Source: Agromyces albus (lineage in GTDB: Bacteria; Actinomycetota; Actinomycetes; Actinomycetales; Microbacteriaceae). Taken from it: a stretch of DNA of 64,000 nt. The notes beneath the pieces were generated by a model. The model did not search any database. It saw only the letters and a list, made by a program, of their open reading frames with translations, and was not told the DNA's origin. The stretch spans positions 806,001 through 870,000 of the forward strand of contig NZ_JAUSWX010000001.1 in NCBI RefSeq assembly GCF_030815405.1. Direction: 5' to 3'. Of the stretch, positions 33,615 to 43,130 are shown piece by piece. Within the stretch, counting starts at the first letter, position 1, and every line of letters begins with the position of its first letter. The position numbers and the translations under genes were made by a program.

Positions 33615-35090
33615 ATGACCTTGACGCGGCAGTCGACGACCGACTCTCCAGCAGCGGCCGTCGCAACGTGGCAGCGCGCGTACGCGTCTCGCCTGCTCAT
33701 CAGCGACCTCATCGTGATCGTCGTCGCGGTCTACGGTTCGCAACTCCTTCGCTTCGGAACGAACGAGCGGACGGTCATCATCCCGGGCCTGCAGGACGCA
33801 GACATCACGATGACCTACACGCTCATGTCGGCGATCCTCGTGGTCGGCTGGTTTCTCTCCCTCTCGCTCTTCGCCACGCGCGACGGCACGGTCATCGGCA
33901 CGGGGACGGCCGAGTACAAGCGCATCGCCGATGGCACGATCCGGTTGTTCGCCCTGCTCGCCATCGGCGCGTTCCTGCTGCAGTCCGAGATCGGTCGCGG
34001 CTACCTCCTCGTGGCGTTGCCGCTCGGCCTCGCGCTCCTGTTGCTCTCGCGGTGGCTGTGGCGGAAGTGGCTCGTACGCCGTCGTGCGACGGGGGCGTAC
34101 TCGCATCGTGCGATCCTCATGGGGGAGCGCCAGAAGTCGGTGCACGTGGCGCAGCAGATGGCGCGCGACGGCAGCTCCGGCATCGAGATCGTCGGCGCCA
34201 TCACCGAGCATGGCGGGGCCCAGCGGCAGCTCGCGCCCGGCATTCCCGTGCTCGGCGACTACGCGAACTTCGCTCAGGTGCTCGAGGACGCCCGCGCCGA
34301 CACCATCGTCTTCACCGGTGCCGACACCATCGATCCGCGTGGCATGCGCGAGCTCGGCTGGCAGCTCGAGGCCACGTCGACCATCCTCATCGTGGCTCCG
34401 GCGCTGACGGATGTCGCGGGCCCGCGCATCCACGCCCGCCCGGTGGCCGGGCTCCCGCTCATCCAGGTCGACTATCCCAAGTTCACGGGTCGTAAGTATG
34501 CGGCCAAGCGCGCGTTCGACCTGGTGATCTCGTCGCTCGCGCTCGTCGTGCTGAGCCCGGTGTTCCTCGTGATCGGGCTGCTGGTGCGGAATGGCAGTCG
34601 GGGTCCCGTGTTCTACCTGCAGGAGCGGGTTGGGCTCAACGGCAGACGGTTCCGCATGCTGAAGTTCCGGTCGATGGTGGTCGACGCCGAGGCGCAGCTG
34701 CCCTCGCTCCTCGACCGCTCCGAGGGCAGTGGGGTGCTCTTCAAGCTGAAGGCCGACCCGCGTGTGACTCGCATCGGTGCTGTGCTGCGCCGATACAGCC
34801 TCGACGAGCTCCCGCAGCTCGTGAACGTGCTGCTGGGTGACATGTCGCTCGTCGGGCCCCGCCCGCCACTCGCGTCCGAGGCCGAGAGGTACGACGAGAG
34901 GACGCGCCGTCGCCTGCTGGTGCGGCCGGGCATCACGGGCCTGTGGCAGACGCAGGGTCGCTCCGATCTGTCGTGGGAGGACAGCGTGCGGCTCGATCTC
35001 TACTATGTCGAGAACTGGTCGCTGACCGGCGACATCATCGTGCTCTACCGCACGGTCCGAGCGGTCGCTCGAGCCGAGGGCGCCTATTGA
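33615..35090 (+). CDS. Exopolysaccharide polyprenyl glycosylphosphotransferase (first copy)
   Basis: This 491-residue initiating enzyme transfers a sugar-1-phosphate from a nucleotide sugar to undecaprenyl phosphate at the membrane. The N-terminal half has about four membrane helices and a CoA-binding-like domain (residues about 140-260). The C-terminal catalytic domain has KRAFDLVISSLALVVLSP, LKFRSMVVDAE, YSLDELPQL, MSLVGPRPPL and RPGITGLWQTQGRS. A close paralogue is at 40269-41756; both end in the peptide EGAY. GGAGGT precedes ATG 33615. Confidence 0.9.
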   Translation: MTLTRQSTTDSPAAAVATWQRAYASRLLISDLIVIVVAVYGSQLLRFGTNERTVIIPGLQDADITMTYTLMSAILVVGWFLSLSLFATRDGTVIGTGTAEYKRIADGTIRLFALLAIGAFLLQSEIGRGYLLVALPLGLALLLLSRWLWRKWLVRRRATGAYSHRAILMGERQKSVHVAQQMARDGSSGIEIVGAITEHGGAQRQLAPGIPVLGDYANFAQVLEDARADTIVFTGADTIDPRGMRELGWQLEATSTILIVAPALTDVAGPRIHARPVAGLPLIQVDYPKFTGRKYAAKRAFDLVISSLALVVLSPVFLVIGLLVRNGSRGPVFYLQERVGLNGRRFRMLKFRSMVVDAEAQLPSLLDRSEGSGVLFKLKADPRVTRIGAVLRRYSLDELPQLVNVLLGDMSLVGPRPPLASEAERYDERTRRRLLVRPGITGLWQTQGRSDLSWEDSVRLDLYYVENWSLTGDIIVLYRTVRAVARAEGAY

Positions 35091-35151
35091 CGGGCGGTGC
35101 GCGGCGTGCGCGAGGCGTGCACTCGGGTTTGTGCGTCTAGGCTAGGCCCTC

Positions 35152-36969
35152 GTGACGAATCGAGAGTTCAGTTCCGTGTCCGACTCCGGCCGCCAGCGCT
35201 CGCGGTCGAAGAAGAAGCGACGTTCGCGCCGGGTCGTTCACGCGATCGTCTGGCCGCTGCTCGCGCTCGTCGTCGTCGGAGGCGGGTTCGCCGCGTTGAC
35301 GCTCTTCAACGATGCGATGTCGGTGCGTGCCGACCTCGAGGCCGCGCGCACCTCGATCTCCGAATTCCAGAGCGCAGCGACGGCCCGCGAGCTCGACCGG
35401 CTGCAGCCGATTGCCGATGATCTAGCGGCATCCGCTGATGCTGCTGTCGACCCCACGGCGTCGCCGACCTGGCGCATGGGCGAGCTGATCCCGGTCGTCG
35501 GCGAGAATCTCCGCGCGGTGCGCGTGATCGCCGAGGGCGTCGACGAGGTGTCGACGGAGATCGTGAACCCGGCCGTCGGGCTGATCGGCTCCTTCGGGCT
35601 GCAGCGCGACGAGGCGACCGGCGGCTTCGATCTCGCGCCGCTGCGTGAGGCGACCGAGATCACCGCCACCGCCGATCGGGTCGTCACCGACCTGCACGAG
35701 AGGGTGCAGTCGATCGACACGGATGCCACGATCGGTCAGGTCTCGGAGGCCGTCGTCGAGTTCGAGCAGATGCTCGGCTCGGCGCAGCAGACCATCCCGC
35801 AGCTGAACGGCGCCCTGGCGGGCGTCGGCGCGCTGCTCGGCGTCGACGGACCGAAGAACGTCGTACTCGCGTTCTTGAACAATGCCGAGGCCGCGGCGCT
35901 CGGCGGCGGGCCGGCATCCCAGACCCTGGTGCAGGTCGACAACGGCACGGTCGACATCGCACGACAGGTGTCGAGCAACGACTTCCTCAACCGCACCCCG
36001 CTCGACATCCAGGTCGATGAAAGCGCGAGCCAGCTCTACAACGACATCTTCTTCAACCAGAACAATGCGTCGACGAGCCGGCCCGACTTCCCGACCGCGG
36101 CGCAGTTCATCACGGCGCACTGGCAGCGTGAGCAGGGTCTCACGCCTGACGTCGTCGTGTCGATCGATCCCATCGCCCTCTCGCGCTTGCTCGAGGTCAC
36201 GGGGCCGGTCACGCTGACCGACGGCGAGCAGCTCGACAGCGGCAACGTCGTCTCGAAACTGCTCAACGAGGCGTACTTCAGGTACCCCGAAGGCGGTGCG
36301 GAGTCCGACGCCTACTTCGCCGCCGCGGCATCCGCGGTTTTCGATCGCATCATGTCGGCCGACTATGACATCTATGACATGGGCCAAGCCGTCATCGACG
36401 CCGCGAACCGCGGCACGCTCATGATGTGGAGTGCCGACCCCGCCGTCCAGCAGCTCTTCGACGACACGCGACTGCAGGGCGTGCTGCCGAAGACCAACGT
36501 CGGCGCCACGGTGCTCGGCATCTACTTCCGCGACCGTTCGTCGTCGAAGATCGACTACTACTTGCACAGCGAGGCGACGATCACGACCGACACCTGCACG
36601 CCCGATGCGCCGAGCTACACGGTCGAGACGCGCCTATGGTTCGACATCCCGGGCGACATCGAGCTGCCCCCTTACGTCGACAGCGGGCTGTATGACTTCT
36701 ACCGCACCGAGGTGTTCCTCTACGGACCCGCCGGCGGCACGACCATCGCGGTCGAGGTTCCCGAGTCCGGCCTCCAGACCGTGACCGGCCCGTCGGTCGT
36801 CGACCTGGGTCGACCGGCAGAGAAGTTCACGGTTGACCTCGTGAACGGCCAGACCGCGGTGGTGCGCGCGACCTTTGCCGGTACGCCCGGCCCCGGCCCC
36901 ACCGAAGTTCGCGCCACGCCGATGATCAACCCCACTACCGTCACCATGGCCGAGGCGCCCTGCGGCTGA
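35152..36969 (+). CDS. DUF4012-domain membrane-anchored protein
   Basis: This 605-residue protein has an Arg/Lys-rich cytoplasmic N-terminus, one membrane helix at about residues 28-50, and a long extracytoplasmic part typical of DUF4012, with NNAEAAALGGGPASQTLVQ, DFPTAAQFITAHWQREQG and VVSIDPIALSRLL. The family is found in actinobacterial polysaccharide loci; its function is unknown. GTG 35152 lies eight bases after TAGGCT (35138-35143) with no ribosome-binding site, so it may be leaderless. The last 110 bases or so are repeated at 45384-45494. Confidence 0.85.
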   Translation: MTNREFSSVSDSGRQRSRSKKKRRSRRVVHAIVWPLLALVVVGGGFAALTLFNDAMSVRADLEAARTSISEFQSAATARELDRLQPIADDLAASADAAVDPTASPTWRMGELIPVVGENLRAVRVIAEGVDEVSTEIVNPAVGLIGSFGLQRDEATGGFDLAPLREATEITATADRVVTDLHERVQSIDTDATIGQVSEAVVEFEQMLGSAQQTIPQLNGALAGVGALLGVDGPKNVVLAFLNNAEAAALGGGPASQTLVQVDNGTVDIARQVSSNDFLNRTPLDIQVDESASQLYNDIFFNQNNASTSRPDFPTAAQFITAHWQREQGLTPDVVVSIDPIALSRLLEVTGPVTLTDGEQLDSGNVVSKLLNEAYFRYPEGGAESDAYFAAAASAVFDRIMSADYDIYDMGQAVIDAANRGTLMMWSADPAVQQLFDDTRLQGVLPKTNVGATVLGIYFRDRSSSKIDYYLHSEATITTDTCTPDAPSYTVETRLWFDIPGDIELPPYVDSGLYDFYRTEVFLYGPAGGTTIAVEVPESGLQTVTGPSVVDLGRPAEKFTVDLVNGQTAVVRATFAGTPGPGPTEVRATPMINPTTVTMAEAPCG

Positions 36970-37267
36970 CCCCGAACAGTGGACCGTCCACTTGACCCTT
37001 TGCCGGGCCAAGAGAGGCCGGTTCTCCGGCGATAGGAGTGCACTCGATTTGACAACCGTCGGGCCCACAGGCATGGTGTGGAGACGCTATAGGGGCCAGC
37101 GTATGCGCGATCAACGAGTGATTCTGCGGGAGACATCGAACTCGTTGTTCGTAACCTCCTCGTAATCCATCGTGTTGCGGAGGGTCATCTGTGGCTGCCA
37201 TCATGGCGACACGTGGCAACAACGGGGGGCGCGGCCACGGCTGCGTCTCGGGCAGGAGGAGCAGTGG
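36859..37267 (+). repeat. Repeat copy A: DUF4012 3' end, spacer and wzz 5' end
   Basis: This segment is homologous to 45384-45884. It covers the last codons of the DUF4012 gene, the intergenic promoter region and the ribosome-binding site region of the next gene. This copy joins two intact genes, so it is the parental form. The 294-base spacer 36970-37263 holds no other gene. Confidence 0.85.
37049..37077 (+). promoter_or_regulatory. Promoter of the Wzz/BY-kinase gene
   Basis: TTGACA at 37049-37054 and CATGGT at 37072-37077 are 17 bases apart. The same element, TTGACA-17-CATCGT, is kept in the duplicate at 45668-45696, with the same spacing despite many changes between. A leader of about 180 bases follows. 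Confidence 0.6.
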
Positions 37268-38724
37268 AACTGCACGACTATATCCGCGTGCTGCGAAAAA
37301 GCTGGGTCACCATCGTGGCGCTGACGCTCGTCGGAATCGGCGTCGCGGCAGCGTACGCGCTGCTGCAGACGCCGAACTACAGCACCTCGGCGAAGGTCTT
37401 CGTGTCGACGTCGAACAGCGGCAGCGTCTCCGAGCTGGCGCAGAGCAACAACTTCTCACAGCAACGAGTCAAGACGTACACCAGCCTCGTGACCACGCCG
37501 ATGGTGCTCTTGCCGGTCGTCGACGAGTTGAAGCTCGACCTGACCGCCGGTCAACTCTCGAGGCTCGTGACCGCCTCGGTTGCGCCGGACACGACGCTCA
37601 TCGAGATCACGGTCGGCAACAAGGACCCCGAGCTCGCGGCTGAGATCGCCACTGCGGTCTCGGAGAGCCTCACCCTGATCGTGCAGTCGATCGATTCGCC
37701 CGCGGCAGGCATTGAGACCGAGGCCACCGCCTCGCCCGTGCGACTCACGCTCGTGCAGCCGGCGACAGTGCCGCAGCGACCGGTGAGCCCGAACGTGCCG
37801 CTCTACATCGCTCTCGGCGCGCTCGTGGGCCTCGCGCTGGGCGTCGGGCTCGCAGTGCTCCGTGAGATGCTCGACACGCGAATCCGCAATGAGCGCGATG
37901 TACAGCACATCACCGACGTGCCGATCATCGGCGGGATCGTCTTCGACCCCAAGGCTAAGGAGCGTCCGCTCATCGTGCAGGCCGACCCGCACTCGCCGCG
38001 GGCCGAGTCGTTCCGCACGCTGCGCACGAACCTCCAATTCCTCGACACCGACCGCACCCGGCGCATGTTCGTCGTGACGTCGTCGATCCAGTCCGAGGGC
38101 AAGTCCACCACGGCCGCGAACCTCGCCATCGCGGTCGCCGATTCGGGTGCCCGTGTGCTGCTCGTCGACGCCGACCTTCGCCGCCCGAAGGTCGCCGACT
38201 ACATGGGCATCGAGGGCGCGGTGGGTCTCACCGACTTGCTCATCGGGCGCGCCGAGCTACAGGATGTCGTGCAGCGCTGGGGTCGAAACAACCTGTTCGT
38301 GCTGCCCGCCGGCAGCGTTCCGCCGAACCCGAGTGAGCTCCTGGGCTCGACGGCGATGGTGTCGACCATCGAGGAGCTGGGCCGGGCATTCGACGTCGTG
38401 CTGTTCGACGCGCCGCCGCTCCTGCCGGTGACCGACGCCGCGGTGCTCACCCGCAGTGTCGGCGGTGCCATCGTCGTCGTCTCCGCGGGCCGGGCGCACC
38501 GGGCACACCTCGAGGGTGCGATCGCGGCCCTCGCCAACGTCGACGCGCAGATATCCGGCATCGTCCTGACGATGCTGCCCACCAAGGGGCCTGATGCCTA
38601 CGGCTATGGCCGCTATGGCTATGGCTATGGCTACGGCTACGCCTCCTCCGCCGCCGAGACGGAGAGCCCGCGCAGCGCGAAGGCGGCCGCGAAGGCGGCC
38701 GCGAAGAATGGCGTTGGCGTGTGA
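37264..38724 (+). CDS. Wzz-type chain-length regulator fused to a tyrosine autokinase
   Basis: This 486-residue protein controls polysaccharide chain length and export. The N-terminal Wzz domain starts MELHDYIRVLRKSWVTIV with the first membrane helix; the second helix is near residues 180-200 (LYIALGALVGLALGVGLAVL). The cytoplasmic BY-kinase has Walker A SIQSEGKSTTAAN (Lys280), Walker A' RVLLVDADLRRP and VLFDAPP. The C-terminal tail has seven tyrosines in AYGYGRYGYGYGYGYA, the autophosphorylation cluster. GTG 37264 follows AGGAGGA. An in-frame GTG at 37213 is an alternative start, and the frame from there is also kept in the duplicated copy. Confidence 0.88.
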   Translation: MELHDYIRVLRKSWVTIVALTLVGIGVAAAYALLQTPNYSTSAKVFVSTSNSGSVSELAQSNNFSQQRVKTYTSLVTTPMVLLPVVDELKLDLTAGQLSRLVTASVAPDTTLIEITVGNKDPELAAEIATAVSESLTLIVQSIDSPAAGIETEATASPVRLTLVQPATVPQRPVSPNVPLYIALGALVGLALGVGLAVLREMLDTRIRNERDVQHITDVPIIGGIVFDPKAKERPLIVQADPHSPRAESFRTLRTNLQFLDTDRTRRMFVVTSSIQSEGKSTTAANLAIAVADSGARVLLVDADLRRPKVADYMGIEGAVGLTDLLIGRAELQDVVQRWGRNNLFVLPAGSVPPNPSELLGSTAMVSTIEELGRAFDVVLFDAPPLLPVTDAAVLTRSVGGAIVVVSAGRAHRAHLEGAIAALANVDAQISGIVLTMLPTKGPDAYGYGRYGYGYGYGYASSAAETESPRSAKAAAKAAAKNGVGV

Positions 38725-39323
38725 GCCTCTCGATCCTCGTCGTCTGCACGGGCAACGTGTGCCGTTCGCCGTTGGCCGAGCAACTGCTCGCGGCGCGCTT
38801 CGCGGATGCCGGCTTCGACGCGACCGTATACAGCGCGGGCACGGCCGCGCTCGTCGGCGAGCCCATGCCGGTCCAGGCGGTCGCGCTCTCGACGCGCTAT
38901 GGGGGCGTTCCCGGCAATCATGTGGGCGTGCAGCTCACTCAGCAGCTCGTCGACGCCGCCGACCTCGTGCTCACCGCCTCTCGCGAACACCGCGCGGCGG
39001 TGGCGTCCATGGTTCCGAGGGCTGCCCGGCGCTCGTACACGCTGCGCGAGTTCGCGCGCATCGTGCAATTCCTCGAGCAGGATCCCGATGGCTTCGTGAG
39101 CCTTGCCGAGGCCTCGTCACCGCTCGAGATCATCGGTGCCGTCTCGACGAACCGAGGATTCGCCACACGGCCCAACTTGGCGATCAACGACGACGTGGTC
39201 GACCCGTTTGGGCGTTCTTCCGAGGTCTACGAAGAGTCCGGCCGCGTCATCGAGGCCGCGGTCACCGCGATCGTGCGGGCCTTCACCGCAGTGTCGAGGA
39301 CGGGCCGTGGTGACGCAGCGTAA
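38721..39323 (+). CDS. Low-molecular-weight protein tyrosine phosphatase
   Basis: This 200-residue phosphatase has the P-loop VCTGNVCRSP (Cys9 to Arg15) and a late acid motif VDPFGRSS. It dephosphorylates the tyrosine tail of the Wzz kinase in such systems (Wzb-like role). GTG 38721 overlaps the kinase stop codon (GTGA), so the kinase/phosphatase pair is translated together. Confidence 0.9.
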   Translation: MSLSILVVCTGNVCRSPLAEQLLAARFADAGFDATVYSAGTAALVGEPMPVQAVALSTRYGGVPGNHVGVQLTQQLVDAADLVLTASREHRAAVASMVPRAARRSYTLREFARIVQFLEQDPDGFVSLAEASSPLEIIGAVSTNRGFATRPNLAINDDVVDPFGRSSEVYEESGRVIEAAVTAIVRAFTAVSRTGRGDAA

Positions 39324-40281
39324 GCGGAAGCGAGGCGAATCGTGGCCGAGCTGGTGGGCCTTCGGTGTCATCGCTGCGCTCGTGCTGGTGGATGTCGTGC
39401 TCGTCTCGATGGCGCTCGCCTCGACGCGGCCGTCTGACGCGAGCGGCGCGGATGGTGTCGCCGCGCCCCTGACCACGTCGTCGGCGAGCGTGATCGCAAC
39501 GCCGACGCCGACGCCGACGCCCACGCCCACGCCGACACCCTCGGCCGCACCGACGCCCGAAGCGAGCTCAGTCGCGGCGCAGTCGGTCGTGTTGAGCGGG
39601 GTCGATGACCTGGTCGCCTACCGTGCGGTCACCGGCGCGTGCCCCGACACCGCGGCACTCCTCGAGGTGACGGTCGACGGGGGCGCCACCTGGAATGCTG
39701 CGGCCCCCGCCGACGCACGCTCGATCCAGTCGATCACCGATACGACGGAAGAATTGTCGATCATCGCACGCGACCCCGGGTCGTGCGCGCCGGTTGTGCA
39801 CCGCAGTTTTGTGCAGGGTGCCGACTGGGTTGCCGTCGACGATCTCGGCTCGCGCTGGTATCTCGATGCTGAGCAGGTCGTCTCACCGGGGGGCGCCGTG
39901 TCGACGCCGTGTGGCCGTCCGGTGCAGCTCGCCGTGCGGTCTCCTTCAGAGGCGGCCGTGTTGTGTGAGAACGCGACGGTGTCGGTGACGACGGATGCGG
40001 GCGCGGCATGGGCCACTTCGGCACCGGTGCCAGGTGCGGCATCCGTGGCGACCGGCGGCGCCGGCTATCTCGTGGCGGTCGCCCACCGCGATGGGTGCGA
40101 CGGTGCACAGGTCGTGTCGCTCTCCGCCGAGCTCGCGCCGGGCGCGCCGGGTGCCTGTATCGCTGCGAATGCCGCCGAAGGAGCGACGGTGATCGCGGCC
40201 GCATCCAGCGGCGTGCTGTGGTACTGGTCGGGCGACGTGGTCGCTCGTTCGTCTGATGGAGGTGCGACGTGGTCACCATGA
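39307..40281 (+). CDS. Membrane-anchored protein with TP repeats and Asp-box beta-propeller-like domain
   Basis: This protein of about 324 residues has a basic start, one membrane helix (WAFGVIAALVLVDVVLVSMAL), then an extracytoplasmic linker of threonine-proline repeats. The outer domain has repeats that end in Asp-box motifs: VDGGATWNAA, TDAGAAWATS and SSDGGATWSP, as in sialidase/YCF48-like beta-propellers. No catalytic residues were recognised, so a structural or binding role in polysaccharide assembly is likely. GTG 39307 and 39310 are both possible starts. It overlaps the phosphatase gene at its 5' end and the next transferase gene at its 3' end. Confidence 0.75.
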   Translation: MVTQRKRKRGESWPSWWAFGVIAALVLVDVVLVSMALASTRPSDASGADGVAAPLTTSSASVIATPTPTPTPTPTPTPSAAPTPEASSVAAQSVVLSGVDDLVAYRAVTGACPDTAALLEVTVDGGATWNAAAPADARSIQSITDTTEELSIIARDPGSCAPVVHRSFVQGADWVAVDDLGSRWYLDAEQVVSPGGAVSTPCGRPVQLAVRSPSEAAVLCENATVSVTTDAGAAWATSAPVPGAASVATGGAGYLVAVAHRDGCDGAQVVSLSAELAPGAPGACIAANAAEGATVIAAASSGVLWYWSGDVVARSSDGGATWSP

Positions 40282-41756
40282 CGTCAACCACGCGGATGGT
40301 TTCGGCGGGTCGGGTGCCCACAGCCAAATGGCCGGAGGTGCTCGCGACCCGAGTGGCGATCACCGACCTCGCTGTGCTCGTCTGGGTGGTGTTCGGCACG
40401 CAGATCGCGTGGCTCGGGCTCGACAGTAGGGCGGTCGGTTTCAGCGGTTACCGTGGCGACATCGTCATCAGCTACACGATGGTGTCGCTGCTCATCATCG
40501 CCGGTTGGATGGTTGCGCTCGAACTCTTCGACACCCGATCGGTGCGCGTGCTCGGCGTCGGCACGCAGGAATATCGTGCGATCGCCGACTCGGCCATCCG
40601 ACTCTTCGGCATCGTGGCGATCATCGCCTTCCTCTTCAAGCTCGATCTCGCCCGCGGGTACATTCTGATCTCGTTCCCGCTCGGCCTGCTGACCCTGCTG
40701 TTCTCCCGGTGGATCTGGCGCCAGTGGCTCGGCGTCAAGCGCCGGAACGGCGAGTACTCGTCGAAAGTGCTGCTCGTGGGAACGATCGACTCAGCGACGA
40801 CGATCGCCCGGGAGTTCGCCCGAACGCCCGAGGCCGGTTACCAGGTCGTGGGTGCCTGTGTGTCGACGGAGGCGATCGGCGGCACGCTGCCCGGTCTCGA
40901 CGTACCGACGTCGCGCGGCGTCGACCGCTCGCTCGAGGTGATGCGGGAGCTCGGCGCCGACACCATCGTCGTGACGAGTGCCGACGAGCTCGACCCGCAG
41001 CGTGTGCGCCAGCTCAGCTGGGGCCTCGTGCCCGGCAGCGAGCACCTCGTCGTCGCGCCGAGCCTGATCGACATAGGCGGTCCTCGCATCCACACGCGCC
41101 CCGTCGCCGGCCTGCCGCTCATCCACGTCGAGACGCCGAAGCTCGGCGGCCAAAAGGCGTTCACGAAACGTGCTTTCGATATCGTCGCGTCGGGCGCGCT
41201 GATCCTTGTGCTCTCGCCGGTGCTCGTGTTCATCGCCATCGCTGTCAAGCTGGCTTCGCCCGGCCCGGTGCTCTTCAAGCAGCCGCGCGTCGGACTCAAT
41301 GGCGACGAATTCAAAATGCTGAAGTTCCGTTCGATGGTCGTCGATGCCGAAGCCCGTCTGAAGGACCTCGAGGTGCAGCAGCGCGACGCGGGCAACACCG
41401 TCATGTTCAAGATGAAGGACGACCCGCGGGTCACTCCAATCGGTCGGCTGCTGCGACGATTCAGCCTCGACGAGATCCCGCAGCTCTTCAACGTCCTCGC
41501 CGGGAACATGTCGCTGGTGGGCCCACGTCCCCCGCTCTTTCGCGAGATCGAGCACTACGCCGACCATGTGCACCGTCGTTTCCTCGTCAAGCCGGGCATC
41601 ACCGGGCTGTGGCAGGTGAGCGGCCGGTCGAACCTCTCGTGGGAGGACACGGTGCGTCTCGACCTCTACTACGTCGAAAACTGGTCGGTTACCGGAGATC
41701 TCGTGATCCTCTGGCGGACTGCAAAGGCCGTCTTGGCAAGCGAGGGGGCATACTAA
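40269..41756 (+). CDS. Exopolysaccharide polyprenyl glycosylphosphotransferase (second copy)
   Basis: This 495-residue paralogue of the protein at 33615-35090 has the same layout: about four N-terminal helices, a middle domain, and a C-terminal transferase domain with KRAFDIVASGALILVLSP, LKFRSMVVDAE, FSLDEIPQL, MSLVGPRPPL and KPGITGLWQVSGRS. GTG 40269 has GGAGGTG upstream; ATG 40278 is an alternative overlapping the previous stop. The two enzymes could start two different polymers or be redundant. Its end (ASEGAY) marks the boundary after which the GC content falls. Confidence 0.9.
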   Translation: MVTMTSTTRMVSAGRVPTAKWPEVLATRVAITDLAVLVWVVFGTQIAWLGLDSRAVGFSGYRGDIVISYTMVSLLIIAGWMVALELFDTRSVRVLGVGTQEYRAIADSAIRLFGIVAIIAFLFKLDLARGYILISFPLGLLTLLFSRWIWRQWLGVKRRNGEYSSKVLLVGTIDSATTIAREFARTPEAGYQVVGACVSTEAIGGTLPGLDVPTSRGVDRSLEVMRELGADTIVVTSADELDPQRVRQLSWGLVPGSEHLVVAPSLIDIGGPRIHTRPVAGLPLIHVETPKLGGQKAFTKRAFDIVASGALILVLSPVLVFIAIAVKLASPGPVLFKQPRVGLNGDEFKMLKFRSMVVDAEARLKDLEVQQRDAGNTVMFKMKDDPRVTPIGRLLRRFSLDEIPQLFNVLAGNMSLVGPRPPLFREIEHYADHVHRRFLVKPGITGLWQVSGRSNLSWEDTVRLDLYYVENWSVTGDLVILWRTAKAVLASEGAY

Positions 41757-41894
41757 CGTGGGCAAAGGAGCTGTTCATCGCGATGGCGTCGGACGACGCA
41801 ATATCAGGATGCCGTCGGGATCTGCCGTACGATTCTGCTCGGCGATGGCGACGGATACGTCGGCGCCCCTGCGCAGTGTCCGAGGTGATATCTG

Positions 41895-43130
41895 ATGCAG
41901 GGCATCAGCAACGAGGCTCAGCGTAGTCAGGTCGACTACCTAGTCGGCGGTCTGCGAATTGGCGTCGACGAGGAGTCGAACACACCGGGGCCGCGTAGCC
42001 ACATTCTGGGCTTCTGTGAAGGGTTGCGCCGCGAAGGACTAATTGTCAGGACTTTCCTTGCCTCACGTGCCCCTGGGCTCAAGCGATTCGCAAAGATACG
42101 TGAGGGCCACGGTGCATCAGGCTCGAGCGCGCGTCTGCTGGTATCCGATGTAGTGAGGGCGATGGCAGCGTGCTGGAGCGGCGCGCTCGTTTTCTCGAGC
42201 TCCCTGCGCTCCGAGAAGCCCTACTTCATCTATGAACGCGTTGCTGTCATGCAATCCCTAACCAGTTTTCACAGGTGGAAGGGACGCGTTACGAGAGTCG
42301 TCGAGTCAAACGGACTAATGGCTATGGAGACGGCTGGCGACCGCAACGCTCTGCTCCTGAAGAGGGTGGCTGTCGCAGTTGAGCGGCACGTTTACCGGCG
42401 AGCGGACCTTATTGTGGCCGTTAGCGACGCGCTCGCGGAGGAGATCGCGAACTTCGCAGGGATCACCAGAGACAAGATCCTCGTGTTGCCCAACGCCATT
42501 CCATTTGTGATCACCGACGATGCCGTCCTGAAGGTCCGGCAGCCCCGCAACGGTGAGCCAGGTCTGCGTATCGGCTTCGTAGGAGCGGTCGTCAAGTGGC
42601 AACAGCTTGATGTCCTCATTGAAGCGATGGCACGGATGGGCGCACATGATCGCCAACAACTTCACCTTGATCTTGTGGGCGAAGGGCCGGAGATGCCCGA
42701 GCTAAAGGAGAGGGTGTCACGTCACCGGCTGAACGGCTCCGTGACGTTCCATGGCAGGCTCCCGCAGCGTGAGGCTTTGAACGTGCTCCGGCAATGCGAC
42801 CTTGGGTACTCCGGCCACGTCGAAACCGTCGGCGCCCGTATGTATCACTCGCCGCTGAAGCTCTACGAGTACGCGGGGCTGGGGCTCGGGGCCATAGTTA
42901 CTCCTTCGGAAGACGCAGTCGCTTTGCGAATGCAAGGTATGCCGCTCTGGGAATTCACAGACCTCATCACTCTGTGCTTGGCGATGAAGGACGCTCTCGG
43001 GACTCATGAGGCGCTCGTCAAGTACCGCACTGACTTGGTCGGCCGCGTAGTTGAACAGAACACTTGGTCGAGCAGAGCTCATGAGCTTATTGAGACAATT
43101 CGACCGAGTGTAGAGGCGGTACGTTCGTGA
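41895..43130 (+). CDS. Glycosyltransferase family 4 protein
   Basis: This 411-residue GT-B glycosyltransferase has an N-terminal acceptor domain and a C-terminal donor domain with GLRIGFVGAVVKWQQLDVLIEA, LDLVGEGPEMPELKE, VTFHGRLPQREALN and SPLKLYEYAGLG. GAGGTGA stands eight bases before the ATG. Its codon use and base composition are visibly less GC-rich than upstream genes, marking the start of the variable cassette. Donor and acceptor are unknown. Confidence 0.88.
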   Translation: MQGISNEAQRSQVDYLVGGLRIGVDEESNTPGPRSHILGFCEGLRREGLIVRTFLASRAPGLKRFAKIREGHGASGSSARLLVSDVVRAMAACWSGALVFSSSLRSEKPYFIYERVAVMQSLTSFHRWKGRVTRVVESNGLMAMETAGDRNALLLKRVAVAVERHVYRRADLIVAVSDALAEEIANFAGITRDKILVLPNAIPFVITDDAVLKVRQPRNGEPGLRIGFVGAVVKWQQLDVLIEAMARMGAHDRQQLHLDLVGEGPEMPELKERVSRHRLNGSVTFHGRLPQREALNVLRQCDLGYSGHVETVGARMYHSPLKLYEYAGLGLGAIVTPSEDAVALRMQGMPLWEFTDLITLCLAMKDALGTHEALVKYRTDLVGRVVEQNTWSSRAHELIETIRPSVEAVRS

